Below, one piece after another: positions 1 through 9,079 of a stretch of 64,000 nucleotides of DNA. Source of the stretch: Halomonas huangheensis (GTDB lineage Bacteria > Pseudomonadota > Gammaproteobacteria > Pseudomonadales > Halomonadaceae); assembly GCF_001431725.1 (NCBI RefSeq), contig NZ_CP013106.1:2604001-2668000 (forward strand), given 5' to 3'. Each line of letters begins with the position of its first letter. Position 1 is the first letter of the stretch. Under the pieces are notes generated by a model that had not been told where the DNA came from, made no database searches, and saw nothing but the letters and a program-made list of their open reading frames with translations. Made by a program: the position numbers and the translations under genes.

Positions 1-182
1 CTACGAGCTACTCGAACAACTTCTACTCCCGACTCCAACCTCTCTCTCTGCCTAGTGACTCCCGGAGCATGCAAGGCATGCACAATAACTTGATGACCTG
101 CCGACTGAAGCGTCTGAGCTTCCTTCAAGACCCGAGCGTCGTTAAGGAAGTCGTTCCATACAATCATGGAAATAGTGGACAA
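1..182 (-). CDS. Glycosyltransferase family 4, N-terminal fragment cut by the window edge
   Basis: About 60 residues can be read before the window ends. They contain NDARVLKEAQTLQSAGHQV followed by VIVHALHAPG and GVEVVRVAR, the usual opening of GT4 (GT-B fold) sugar transferases: first beta strand, first helix carrying the NDARVLKEA signature, then the second strand. Family members transfer a sugar from a nucleotide-sugar donor to a polysaccharide or lipid-linked acceptor in the cytoplasm. The chosen start is TTG at 182, with GGGGA seven bases upstream. An ATG five codons later (167) is the alternative and has no ribosome site. It follows the membrane protein gene by 27 bases and is probably in the same operon. 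Donor and acceptor cannot be told from the fragment. Confidence 0.8.
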   Translation of the reverse strand, partial: MSTISMIVWNDFLNDARVLKEAQTLQSAGHQVIVHALHAPGVTRQRERLESGVEVVRVAR

Positions 183-209
183 ATTAAAATCCCCAGAATG
201 AAAAATATT

Positions 210-1955
210 TCATACCGTCTCCTGGGGTACTGCTGAGGGAGTTCCCACACAGTCGAGGATCAGGGGAACCAAATCTAGCGCCGAAGCAAATTGCTGTCGT
301 ACGCATAATTTTTCCAATTCATACATCAGGGTAGCCAAGCACACATCCTTTTCCGCAACGTCTAATAGGGCTTTGCGCCCTCTCTTGGCTTCCGATAAAA
401 CCTCGCCAAGGCACTCGAGTTGCTTAGGTCCTACCGGCCACCCCGCTCCCAGTGGTTCCAGTGCCCACCGCCCCCAATGCACTGCAATAAATTCACCCAC
501 ATCATCCTGGAAAATAGAATTTGGACCAATATCAGGATTTACAACAACCAGAGGAAGGCTTTTCAGCCGATCTATAATCTCAGGCTGCAGCGCAATAATT
601 TTCTCTACTCGCTCAACGGATTCGACATTTAGCATCTCCGCCACCGTCCTTAATCGCGAGAAAACTCTATTATCAACCCTTTCCCAAAGCGGTGGGTGGG
701 ATCGACTATATCGAGACACCAGAGAGGTACTTGGACTCACGGAAGCTAAACGAGAGAACATCTTATTTCTTGCTTCACTAAACTGATCTTTGGAAAACTG
801 ATTCGCCCTACTAATATCCAATATATGGCAATGCAGTCCTTGAATATCCTCAACCCCAAGCAATGGCAAGGAAGGAAGACTACATTCATCTGTCAGCAAT
901 GTGGCTTCGTGGCGAGCCAAGGAGCTTTTCTTAATAGAAAAAAGTTTTACCAAGCACTCTTCTCTCAAATGACCTTTTTGGTCAACTTCTTCAACATGAA
1001 AGAAAGCCACATCCGAAACACCCACCTGAAGCCAATTAACTTTTATATCGCAAAAAGAACGATTAAAAACAACATTCAGCACGTCACAGATCCACTTCTC
1101 ACGGCGAGGTGATTCAAGAAGGGACCAAAAATTTGTTTCATGCTTCTTTGCTTCTCCAACCAGCACATGACCATGGAAAAACAACGCATTAAGCTTCAAC
1201 CGCTGGAGATAAAGCCCTCTTAAATCAAGGACAAGCCCTGAAACTCTCGAAAATCCCTGCCTCATCAAAATCAGCGATATGATTGCAACCAACAAACTAG
1301 GAGGAGAACCCCATAGAAAATCTGTCACAATATAGCTAAAAGCTATAAGAAATCCTACTCCAGTAACTGTACCAACAACTTTCCCCGGGACCTCGTCCAA
1401 ACCAGTCTTAACACGTCCTCTGTAAGAGTACAAAAGTGCCAGCAATGAAAAAGATACCAGAGAATAAATCGAAAGAACTAGAAAAAGATCATAATAGAGC
1501 CAACAGAGACCTATCGAAATAATAAATATCAATATAACACTAGACAAACTCCTTGAATACCGCTGAAATCCTTGACGAGCTATTTCAGTCTGATTCTCAA
1601 ACAAAGTCATTTTCTGACTTCTCTCTAAAAGAGAATCAGCTCCTCTCCCCGACCCATAGACCACTAGTTTTTCGGAAAACGAATGCAAAAAATAAAAGCA
1701 GACTGCCAGCACACTCAACGAAACAATCAACAAGTCTCTATCTATACCAGAAAAAAAATCTGGAAAATAACGTGGGACCCGGTCAGAGCCCAAAAGCATT
1801 ACCACCTTGAGAGGTAGCAGTGACGCTACTACAATTGAGAACTGAGATACTAATGTAACAAAAACCACTGCTAAAGTAGCCCCAGGGACCACTCGAAAAA
1901 TTTTTCTCCCTAAAGAAACCGACCATCTTAGCGCAACATAAATATTATTTATCAA
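210..1955 (-). CDS. Membrane protein with a C-terminal kinase-like domain, unknown role in the polysaccharide locus
   Basis: 581 residues, not assigned to a named family. The first 250 or so hold about five to six hydrophobic helices (for example near residues 28-50, 72-92, 135-180 and 195-235) arranged like the membrane domain of an ABC exporter, but no ATP-binding cassette follows. The remaining 330 residues are soluble and faintly resemble aminoglycoside-phosphotransferase kinases: VKLF with a possible ATP-binding Lys, and NPDIGPNSIF where the kinase loop HxDxxxxN would be. The usual catalytic His reads Asn and the later metal Asp appears as His (VHWGRW), so it may be a pseudokinase. The start is TTG with AAGGGG seven bases upstream. 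The gene is AT-rich compared with genes after position 5700. The kinase reading is inference. Confidence 0.6.
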   Translation of the reverse strand: MINNIYVALRWSVSLGRKIFRVVPGATLAVVFVTLVSQFSIVVASLLPLKVVMLLGSDRVPRYFPDFFSGIDRDLLIVSLSVLAVCFYFLHSFSEKLVVYGSGRGADSLLERSQKMTLFENQTEIARQGFQRYSRSLSSVILIFIISIGLCWLYYDLFLVLSIYSLVSFSLLALLYSYRGRVKTGLDEVPGKVVGTVTGVGFLIAFSYIVTDFLWGSPPSLLVAIISLILMRQGFSRVSGLVLDLRGLYLQRLKLNALFFHGHVLVGEAKKHETNFWSLLESPRREKWICDVLNVVFNRSFCDIKVNWLQVGVSDVAFFHVEEVDQKGHLREECLVKLFSIKKSSLARHEATLLTDECSLPSLPLLGVEDIQGLHCHILDISRANQFSKDQFSEARNKMFSRLASVSPSTSLVSRYSRSHPPLWERVDNRVFSRLRTVAEMLNVESVERVEKIIALQPEIIDRLKSLPLVVVNPDIGPNSIFQDDVGEFIAVHWGRWALEPLGAGWPVGPKQLECLGEVLSEAKRGRKALLDVAEKDVCLATLMYELEKLCVRQQFASALDLVPLILDCVGTPSAVPQETV

Positions 1956-2499
1956 CTGACAACCCCTTTACAAAAATTGCCGCACAACCTAAAAAATAAA
2001 AATAAACTAACATAAATAAACCAAGAAAAGGAATGACAACAAATTATCAAAAAGCCACAATACTCACAATCATGATAATTATAAACAATAAAACGGAATA
2101 AAACCGAAAAGACAGGGGAAGAACGGGATTCTAAAAAAACCTAGGAATTACAAAAGGATCCTATCCAGCATAGAACTTTCCCATATACATTCCCCCACGA
2201 AACATCTTAAAGAATAAGCGTGCTTTAATTGTACAAAAGTGTATAAAACACGCACAAACCTGACTTCCATAGCAAACCATCGAAAAACAAGGCATCTTGA
2301 CTGACCAAATCTTTAGACCAACCGAAACTCCAGCTTCAATTCAGAATCACTATAGGTTCAGCCTCTGCCAAAGTTAGCACTAGCACTTGGGGAGAGAAAA
2401 CATCAATTCGACAGCTCTTTTTTTCGTAAAAGCTTACCCATTAACTTTAACAGAAAACGCTTAAATTCACTTCAGTCTCAAAGGCACAAAAAATTCACA
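1956..2499. other. AT-rich intergenic region with no recognisable gene
   Basis: 544 bases between two minus-strand genes of the polysaccharide locus. All frames are interrupted by stops and no tRNA, repeat or clear terminator was seen. It is among the most AT-rich stretches of the window, as expected in a transferred surface-polysaccharide region. It may hold the promoter for the gene to its left, but no motif is convincing. Confidence 0.6.
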
Positions 2500-3504
2500 T
2501 CAATTTTTCCACTTATATCCACCCACGATTTGACAAGCTATCTCACTCAAGAACTCTCCTCCTCCACCATGACACAGGGAAAGCTCTCCCCCCTCATAGC
2601 ACACGAGGTCTTTAACATCGCCAACTATGTCATCTGCACTAGACAGCAAAAGTTCTTTTTCTTGATCATTCCATTGAGATACCAATCTTTTATAATCTTC
2701 AGGGATTTTTGTTTTTGTTCCTCTTTTATTTCCCGCAATCGGGAAAATATATCTATTAAGGTAATTTCTTCGAAACTGCTCTACTTCTTTTTTACTGACG
2801 CGAGGTTTACAACGCTCCACCTCAACATTAATGCTACGAAGAATTTCAGCTGCCTCGTAATTCAAAGAGACATTTGACCTGCTATCATTTACAACGACGT
2901 CACTCAAGTCCGGCAAACCAACGACACCTGAAAAATCCTCCCACAACTGGTTCTTTGAAGTAGGATTCTCTGGGATAACTACAACCTTAACGGGAGAGAA
3001 TTCCGACCATATTTTAACTGTTTTACCGTATGAATAAGTCCTCCACATCCCACTTCCGTCTTCTCTGTTTTTATCCAGCCGGTCAAAAAAGTCGGCTATA
3101 GATACCACCCCTCCTCCTTTTATATACTGCTGCCATGCTGAAGGAAGAGTTGTGAATAGTGAGCGTACCGTAACCACCACTGCATCAACCCCTCCTATTT
3201 CATCAATAAATTTAGCAGCTCCATCTCTCGACAAAGAGGACAATGCTTCTGAAGATATCACAATATCACCATCATGATATTCAATCTCATCTAGCATCTC
3301 TCTTCCGAGATCACGCCATTTTTTCTCGTTATCAGCCCAGTAGATGTCTGTCCCACATAGGCCATAACACGCATGCTGCTGGTTCATCAGCTTGCCAGGA
3401 TATAACCACCCTTCTTTCTTTAGTGCTTTCCTATTCTCAAAAAGAACATTTTGAACATAAGTAGTCCCTGATTTCATTTGCCCGACATGAAGTACTTTTT
3501 TCAT
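2500..3504 (-). CDS. Sulfotransferase-like protein of the polysaccharide locus
   Basis: 334 residues. The N-terminus MKKVLHVGQMKSGTTYVQN carries the KSGTT loop that in PAPS-dependent sulfotransferases binds the 5'-phosphate of PAPS. VVVTVRSLFTTLPSAWQQYI, about 130 residues in, matches the second PAPS-contact strand with its Arg and following Ser/Trp. Family members move sulfate from PAPS to hydroxyl or amino groups of sugars or lipids. The start was placed at 3504 because the upstream glycosyltransferase stops at 3506-3508, giving a TGA-A-ATG junction, and because the PAPS loop normally sits at the extreme N-terminus. The same locus encodes PAPS synthesis (cysD, cysNC) and PAP removal (cysQ), which supports the role. 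The acceptor, probably the polysaccharide, is inferred. Confidence 0.72.
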   Translation of the reverse strand: MKKVLHVGQMKSGTTYVQNVLFENRKALKKEGWLYPGKLMNQQHACYGLCGTDIYWADNEKKWRDLGREMLDEIEYHDGDIVISSEALSSLSRDGAAKFIDEIGGVDAVVVTVRSLFTTLPSAWQQYIKGGGVVSIADFFDRLDKNREDGSGMWRTYSYGKTVKIWSEFSPVKVVVIPENPTSKNQLWEDFSGVVGLPDLSDVVVNDSRSNVSLNYEAAEILRSINVEVERCKPRVSKKEVEQFRRNYLNRYIFPIAGNKRGTKTKIPEDYKRLVSQWNDQEKELLLSSADDIVGDVKDLVCYEGGELSLCHGGGGEFLSEIACQIVGGYKWKN

Positions 3505-3505
3505 T

Positions 3506-5677
3506 TCAACGCCAATTAAATTTATGAACAATACCAAAGATCAATTCTTCCCAGCGCTCTGCAACACTCTCCAACGTATAAGAAGAAGGAAAGTTTAAGC
3601 CATGATCAACTTCTCCCTTTACCACTAGATCTCGAGCCTCCAAGCAATCACGTACAATGGAAGATTCCCCCCAGATATCCGCAGCCCCTTCCCAGCTCCA
3701 AATAACAGGGGTAGCTCCAGCAGCAATGCCCTCACCCACAGCCATATGAAATGATTCATGGTCAGATGGTGAAAAAATATATCCAATCATAGAGAACCAC
3801 TGCGGAACATCATCTCCGGGCGGATCAAAAACCACTTTTCTCCTCAGCTTCGGACTACTATTAATTCTATTAAGCAGCTCTCTATAATACTTTACTTCAT
3901 CTGGGCGCGATAAAATCCAACCATAATCAAGTGGATTCATCCCCTTAACTCTCAGGTTATATCTCTCGTCTTCTTCAAGAAGTTTTTCGAGAACATCAAC
4001 GGCTCTATCTAGCCGTTTGCTCTTCGGTGCGGAACCGATCATTCCTAGAGAAAAATTCGAACCGCCTTGTTTCTTAACACCTTTAAACTTCTCAACATCA
4101 ATGCCGTTTGGGATAACCGAAGTTAGCTCTTGATGAAAATCAAAAACTTCTATAGCCTGCCTTCTAGTGTGCTCACTGACAAATGCTATATGATCGATAG
4201 CATCCCACTTAGCGTGGGCCATATACGGCACTTTGGCTTCCTGAGCGTGAAACCGCGCAACCAGTCGCTGATGTGGCAGACGATGATGTGAATACCATTT
4301 GAGATTACCCAAACACCATTCACAGAAAATCACATCTGCCTGCGGCAATAACTCCAGGCTTTTCTTTTCATCATGGGAGTTGTGACCAGTCCATTGATCA
4401 ACCAGGAACTCAAACTTTCCTGTTTCCTCGAGCCGCCTTTGCAAAGGCGTAAAGAACTTCAAGTCATGCCCCGCCACTAGCACGCGGATTTTCCGAGTTT
4501 CAGCCGGACGGTTGATATTATCTCTACCAGGGAGCGAACTCAGCCACTGACTCACCTCCGCCACACGGGTACCGAAAGTGTGTGTTTTGGCAACTGCCAT
4601 AAGCTGATCAGCAGCAGTCTGTGCTAGTTCATCATCAGCTAACGCCGCATCAAGAGCATTGATATATTGCCCTTGAGTATTCGCAAAGAGCGGATAATTC
4701 TCTCCCAACAGCTCCTCATGAAGGGGGTTACGATTGATGATCGCACCACACCCGGCTCCACCGTATTCGAGAATCTTGGTGGAGTACTCCAAAGTATCGT
4801 TCATCGACTCGTCACGCCAGGAAAGCCCCACACGAGCCTGATGCAGCTCGATTTGAACGTCGTCCCGGGACATTGCTCCCAGCCACTTCAGCCCAGGCGT
4901 ATGCTCCAACGCCCTTTTCATGCGTTGCTGGAAACCCTCTGAATCGAAATGAATCTTGTCCCCGATCATTCGAAGCTGTGCATCTGGGTGCTTACTATAG
5001 ATCTCAGGCCATATTTCAGCCATCTCCAACGTCATCCAGTCAGGCTTGAACTTACCCGCATAGACAACCTGCTTCTGCCGTGAAGCTACAGGTAGAGGCT
5101 CACTTTCGATATCAGGAATGACAGGTGGGTATAGCTTGTATTTTACTTCTGGCAAACCGGGTACCAGAGCCTTCCAAAGATCCCGAAATCCAGATGTCTG
5201 GCAAAGAAGCTGGGCACACTTACGAGCAATCCTGGAAATTTCCTCTCGTTCAGATTCGCTATAATCTTCGACAGACTGAGGAATATCCGTCAAATAGATC
5301 CAGCACTTCTGGAACACCATTGGATTATCGAGCAGCGACTTGGCTATATCATAACCACGAACAACGATTACATCATAATCATTCTTTTGATCGAATTTGA
5401 CCGCTACTTCGGCCATTTCCTGATGGTCGAGGCGCTTGGCAAGCATGCTACTGACAATTCCGGTTTCCCGAGCACCATTAATGATATTGACATTTTTGTG
5501 ATCGCAAAGAGGCTGATATAACTCATCCCTACGCGGAGTACTCTTCGCTAGGAAATCGACCCTTGCCAACCCTGTCTCGGCAAATACCAGAGCAATGGTT
5601 TGCGCCCAGATGGATGAGCCATCTATGTAATTGAGATCTGGATTGGCACAAACAAGAACACGTTTCAACTCAGGCAT
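3506..5677 (-). CDS. Two-domain (double GT-B) glycosyltransferase
   Basis: 723 residues made of two glycosyltransferase modules. Residues about 1-385 begin RVLVCANPDLNYIDGSS and contain a C-terminal half with KILEYGGAGCGAI, a family 4-type donor-site segment. Residues about 395-723 begin RVLVAGHDLKFF, contain SVIPNGIDVEKF and end with FSPSDHESFHMAVGEGIAAGATPV, the E-x7-E nucleotide-sugar signature. The protein probably adds two sugars or a disaccharide repeat at the cytoplasmic face of the membrane. The start was set at ATG 5677, preceded by GGGGAG, which overlaps the upstream gene by eight bases and implies translational coupling. The upstream 31 in-frame residues do not look like protein. 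Sugar specificity cannot be read from sequence. Confidence 0.8.
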   Translation of the reverse strand: MPELKRVLVCANPDLNYIDGSSIWAQTIALVFAETGLARVDFLAKSTPRRDELYQPLCDHKNVNIINGARETGIVSSMLAKRLDHQEMAEVAVKFDQKNDYDVIVVRGYDIAKSLLDNPMVFQKCWIYLTDIPQSVEDYSESEREEISRIARKCAQLLCQTSGFRDLWKALVPGLPEVKYKLYPPVIPDIESEPLPVASRQKQVVYAGKFKPDWMTLEMAEIWPEIYSKHPDAQLRMIGDKIHFDSEGFQQRMKRALEHTPGLKWLGAMSRDDVQIELHQARVGLSWRDESMNDTLEYSTKILEYGGAGCGAIINRNPLHEELLGENYPLFANTQGQYINALDAALADDELAQTAADQLMAVAKTHTFGTRVAEVSQWLSSLPGRDNINRPAETRKIRVLVAGHDLKFFTPLQRRLEETGKFEFLVDQWTGHNSHDEKKSLELLPQADVIFCEWCLGNLKWYSHHRLPHQRLVARFHAQEAKVPYMAHAKWDAIDHIAFVSEHTRRQAIEVFDFHQELTSVIPNGIDVEKFKGVKKQGGSNFSLGMIGSAPKSKRLDRAVDVLEKLLEEDERYNLRVKGMNPLDYGWILSRPDEVKYYRELLNRINSSPKLRRKVVFDPPGDDVPQWFSMIGYIFSPSDHESFHMAVGEGIAAGATPVIWSWEGAADIWGESSIVRDCLEARDLVVKGEVDHGLNFPSSYTLESVAERWEELIFGIVHKFNWR

Positions 5678-8600
5678 CTTGCAGCTCCCCGCAGTTTCCT
5701 TGTGAGTGGTCGGCGGAGAACTCATCCGTGTCTGTACAGAACAGGCTACTTGATGATACCGAACGATCATCCGATCTCAGCCATTCCAGCTGAAACGCTT
5801 TCGGTCGCCAGATCGCCGCAGAGAGCCTGGTATCAACGTCGTAGCTGAATGCATCTTCACTGCAGGCCTTCGCCCACCCAGCGGCCTCTGGCTGATAGCT
5901 CATGGCATTCACCAGGTCCTGGAGATAGTACGTGCCATAACGGTGGCTGGAGGAAACCCTGCCTACTGCCTGATAGCCATTCTTCTCACTCTGCTGAACA
6001 GCCTCTGCCTGCTCCACAGCTGTCACCAGCTCCACCTTTTCAGGAGCGGCACTCATGTCACTGGAACTGGTAACTGGACTCTCGATCAGAAGCCGGAAGT
6101 TTCTGTAACGTTGACCTTGTGCAAAGCTCAACAGCTGATCCAGTTCAGCACGATGTTCAGCATGGGCTACCAACAGCAGCTCAGGTGTCGTATCGATGCG
6201 CTCATCTGAACCAATGATCTCGAACACGCTGTTGAGGCGATGAGCATATGTATGGCCGGAGAACACCTCACGAATTCCGGCGAGGCTTCTTCTCCGCCAC
6301 TCATCATCATCATTGAGAAGCGTATGAATAGCCTCTTCGGCTTCTGCTTCAGTGCGTACCAGCCACACGGCATCAGAGTCGAACAGCTCAGCAATGCCAC
6401 GGGCATAAGTGCTTACCACAGGAGTGCCACAGGCCATCAGCTCAAACACACGCCGCGAGAACATGGTCGGGGAGTCGGTTACCGAGTTGACGTTGAGGAA
6501 TACTCGGTACCGAGAGTATTCCTTGCAAAGCTCCAGGTAAGGAAGGCTGCCACGGATGCCGCCCTGGTACTCCTCTGGGAATGGGAAGATGCCGGTGCCG
6601 TGGTTACGATCAAAGATATCCAGGCCATGCTTGTTCGCGCTTGCAAGAAGCCACTTCATGGCCTCACCACGCTCGGCATGTCGATTGCCGTACCAGCTTC
6701 CAGCAAAGCAGGACTTGTTCAACCGACCACGTAGAGGTGCGGGTTTATGCAGTGCCGGTTGGGCAGCAAATGGCAAGGCATGGACAGACTTGTTGCCTGT
6801 CCGCTTCCGGTAGGAGTCGACCATGTTCTGGTCGGTGGTGAAAATATGGTCCGCAAGACCCGCGGCTTCCATGAATTTGTCATGATGCACGGGATCTTCC
6901 TTGTTCCAGAAAACCGTTGGAATCTTCTCCTGCCGCGCCCACCCCGCCATCTGCTGAAGTTCCTGGCCAGGCTTGGTGTTGTAGGTACCGACTCGGTACT
7001 GCCAACTGCCACCATTTCCCTTCCAGGCGCTCTCGATAAATACCATCGCTGGGGGATATTTCCTTGCCAGCCCATACCAGTTATCAGGACGAGGCTGAAG
7101 CAACCGCAGGTCACTGCCGAAACAGCCCTCCGTGAACTCATCCATCACCGCTAGAACCACTGGTTTGCCATTGTCGGAGGGGGCAGGCCAGCCGAGTATG
7201 CTGATTTCCTCCGCAGCAGCCGATGGAGGGGTGAACAGCACTTCAGCGCCGCTGGTCGATCCCGGTCTGGCCTTGACACTATTGTGCTGCGAAGATCTCG
7301 ACGCAGCCTGATCGAGACGCCGCTGAGCAGCTTGCGGTAGCGTCAGATGTGCGACCCGATGATACGGAATCCCCAATCGCGTCGCGGCCGGGACCACTAT
7401 ATTCCACTTGATATAGCGTAACCCCTGGCGCAGGTTGATCCGCCAATTCGATCCACTCCTGCTCGGCCTTCTGAGGCGCCATAGCCGTACCGGCAATTTC
7501 ACCGCGTCAACCACAGATCCAGATGCGGCTTTTACATGTAGACCCGCCTTATATGCATGACTGGATTTCAGGGCGTAAAGCTGTTGGCAACCATCACGAT
7601 ACTTTGAATTTGCAGCGCGATACCTTGCGGTAATGTCATCATGCTGCTCACTCAACTGCCGGTATTGTTCACTCACATCTTGATAGCCAGCCTCGGAAAC
7701 TCTCAGCTTGCCTTCCAGTTCGCCAATCTGTTGCTGAGCATTGATGAACTGTGACTCAAGCTCGTTATACCTTTCACGCTCCGTGCCAAGTTCTTCCTGA
7801 AGCGCCAAAATCGTCTGGTGCGCTTGATTCAGACTATCCTGTAGCTTATAAGAGCTATCCAACTTGCGAATTTCCTTTGCCAGCACATCGATTTTCTTGT
7901 TGGCTGAGTTCACATCATCGGCAAGGCCCTTGGCATTCTCATCAAACATCATCAACGTATTGATGATCTTGTCAGAGCCAAAGCGGTCAAAGTCAGCCGT
8001 CTTGCTTTCGGCCAACTTCTCATCAGACGACCTCTCAAACACAAAGAAGTCTGCAAAGGATGTATTGTTCGGGTTTATCGCCGAGAACGGGTAGCTATTG
8101 GGCACAGCTTTTACCAAGTTCCAGCCTGGATACCACTCTTCAACATCGCTCAGGACATCTCGAAAACGGACGTATCCAGAAGCCTCATTTATTCCTGCAC
8201 GATTCCCCTGCTCACTACTGGCATTGCTGTAAATAATGACAAATTTTGTCGAAGCCGCGAAAAGGTGCTTCAAATAATATTCATACACCTCATCATTGGA
8301 GAGGTGATAGATCACATCAAGAGATAGCGCCAGTTCTGACTGCACGGAAGCAGGATCGAAACTCTCGGGTTTGTATACGTGGAAGCGCTTTGAGGAGTCG
8401 TGGGCAAACGTCTGCGAACAGTGTTCAATAATAGTTGGACTAATGTCCAATCCAGTATACTGAGGGTATTCAGCCAGAGAGAGCTGAGCCCCATCACCAC
8501 AGCCGATCTCCAGCACCGACTGAATTTTGTTCTTCTTGACGAAATGATTGAGAAAGTGAGCCTTGAACCGGGCCAGACGTCCGTATGAGCCAGCACCACT

Positions 8601-9050
8601 ATTTCTCCCCGATGCATACCGGCTTTCCCAATATCCAGCTACATCGAAGTACTTCTTGTGGCTTAGCTCAATACTCTCGACAACGTAAAACGGCCGTTGT
8701 TTCGGCTGTACTGGAGGCAACTTATAGCCAATAGCATGCAGTCTATTCTGTACCGACTCAGGCAGTAATCTATCATCCAGAAGAATAATGATCGGGCGCG
8801 CATCACTGCACTCCAACTGTTCGAAGACTTCCTTGTTCAACTCGCTCTGGCTGGAACTCAGGATAAGTACACTGCACTGGTCCAGTACGTCACTCGTATC
8901 GGGGACACCGGTGTGAAGGGCTTCGGATGGAATTCGCACAGACAAGGCCTGAAGCAGAGATTCGTTGTCTCCGACAAGCCAGTAGTTCCCGCCCAACCCA
9001 AGCTCATCAAGGAAATCGCACAGTTCGTGTTCCAGGTTCACCTTCTCCAT
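5670..9050 (-). CDS. Methyltransferase-coiled coil-glycosyltransferase fusion protein
   Basis: 1126 residues. Residues about 135-310 form a class I SAM-dependent methyltransferase (VLEIGCGDGAQLSL, GLDIS). Residues about 390-500 are a heptad-rich coiled coil, followed by a basic stretch (RLWRLRRPSRSG). Residues about 630-935 resemble CgeB/DUF3880-type glycosyltransferases (YRVFLNVNSVTDSPTMFSRR, VFELMACGTPVVST). A tail of about 190 residues is not recognised. Proteins joining a methyltransferase to a glycosyltransferase through a coiled coil are known in O-antigen and capsule synthesis, where methylation can cap chains and the coiled coil measures chain length; that role here is inference. ATG 9050 was preferred over TTG 9065 because AGGG lies just upstream. 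wecC is 29 bases upstream on the same strand. Confidence 0.75.
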   Translation of the reverse strand: MEKVNLEHELCDFLDELGLGGNYWLVGDNESLLQALSVRIPSEALHTGVPDTSDVLDQCSVLILSSSQSELNKEVFEQLECSDARPIIILLDDRLLPESVQNRLHAIGYKLPPVQPKQRPFYVVESIELSHKKYFDVAGYWESRYASGRNSGAGSYGRLARFKAHFLNHFVKKNKIQSVLEIGCGDGAQLSLAEYPQYTGLDISPTIIEHCSQTFAHDSSKRFHVYKPESFDPASVQSELALSLDVIYHLSNDEVYEYYLKHLFAASTKFVIIYSNASSEQGNRAGINEASGYVRFRDVLSDVEEWYPGWNLVKAVPNSYPFSAINPNNTSFADFFVFERSSDEKLAESKTADFDRFGSDKIINTLMMFDENAKGLADDVNSANKKIDVLAKEIRKLDSSYKLQDSLNQAHQTILALQEELGTERERYNELESQFINAQQQIGELEGKLRVSEAGYQDVSEQYRQLSEQHDDITARYRAANSKYRDGCQQLYALKSSHAYKAGLHVKAASGSVVDAVKLPVRLWRLRRPSRSGSNWRINLRQGLRYIKWNIVVPAATRLGIPYHRVAHLTLPQAAQRRLDQAASRSSQHNSVKARPGSTSGAEVLFTPPSAAAEEISILGWPAPSDNGKPVVLAVMDEFTEGCFGSDLRLLQPRPDNWYGLARKYPPAMVFIESAWKGNGGSWQYRVGTYNTKPGQELQQMAGWARQEKIPTVFWNKEDPVHHDKFMEAAGLADHIFTTDQNMVDSYRKRTGNKSVHALPFAAQPALHKPAPLRGRLNKSCFAGSWYGNRHAERGEAMKWLLASANKHGLDIFDRNHGTGIFPFPEEYQGGIRGSLPYLELCKEYSRYRVFLNVNSVTDSPTMFSRRVFELMACGTPVVSTYARGIAELFDSDAVWLVRTEAEAEEAIHTLLNDDDEWRRRSLAGIREVFSGHTYAHRLNSVFEIIGSDERIDTTPELLLVAHAEHRAELDQLLSFAQGQRYRNFRLLIESPVTSSSDMSAAPEKVELVTAVEQAEAVQQSEKNGYQAVGRVSSSHRYGTYYLQDLVNAMSYQPEAAGWAKACSEDAFSYDVDTRLSAAIWRPKAFQLEWLRSDDRSVSSSSLFCTDTDEFSADHSQGNCGELQDA

Positions 9051-9079
9051 TACAACCCTGCTCAATGATGATTTATAGG

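Noticed and set aside
1..16. Third copy of the AGCTCGTAG repeat at the left edge
   Set aside because: CTACGAGCTACTCGAAC lies inside the glycosyltransferase reading frame and encodes the expected VVRVAR segment; similarity is probably chance.
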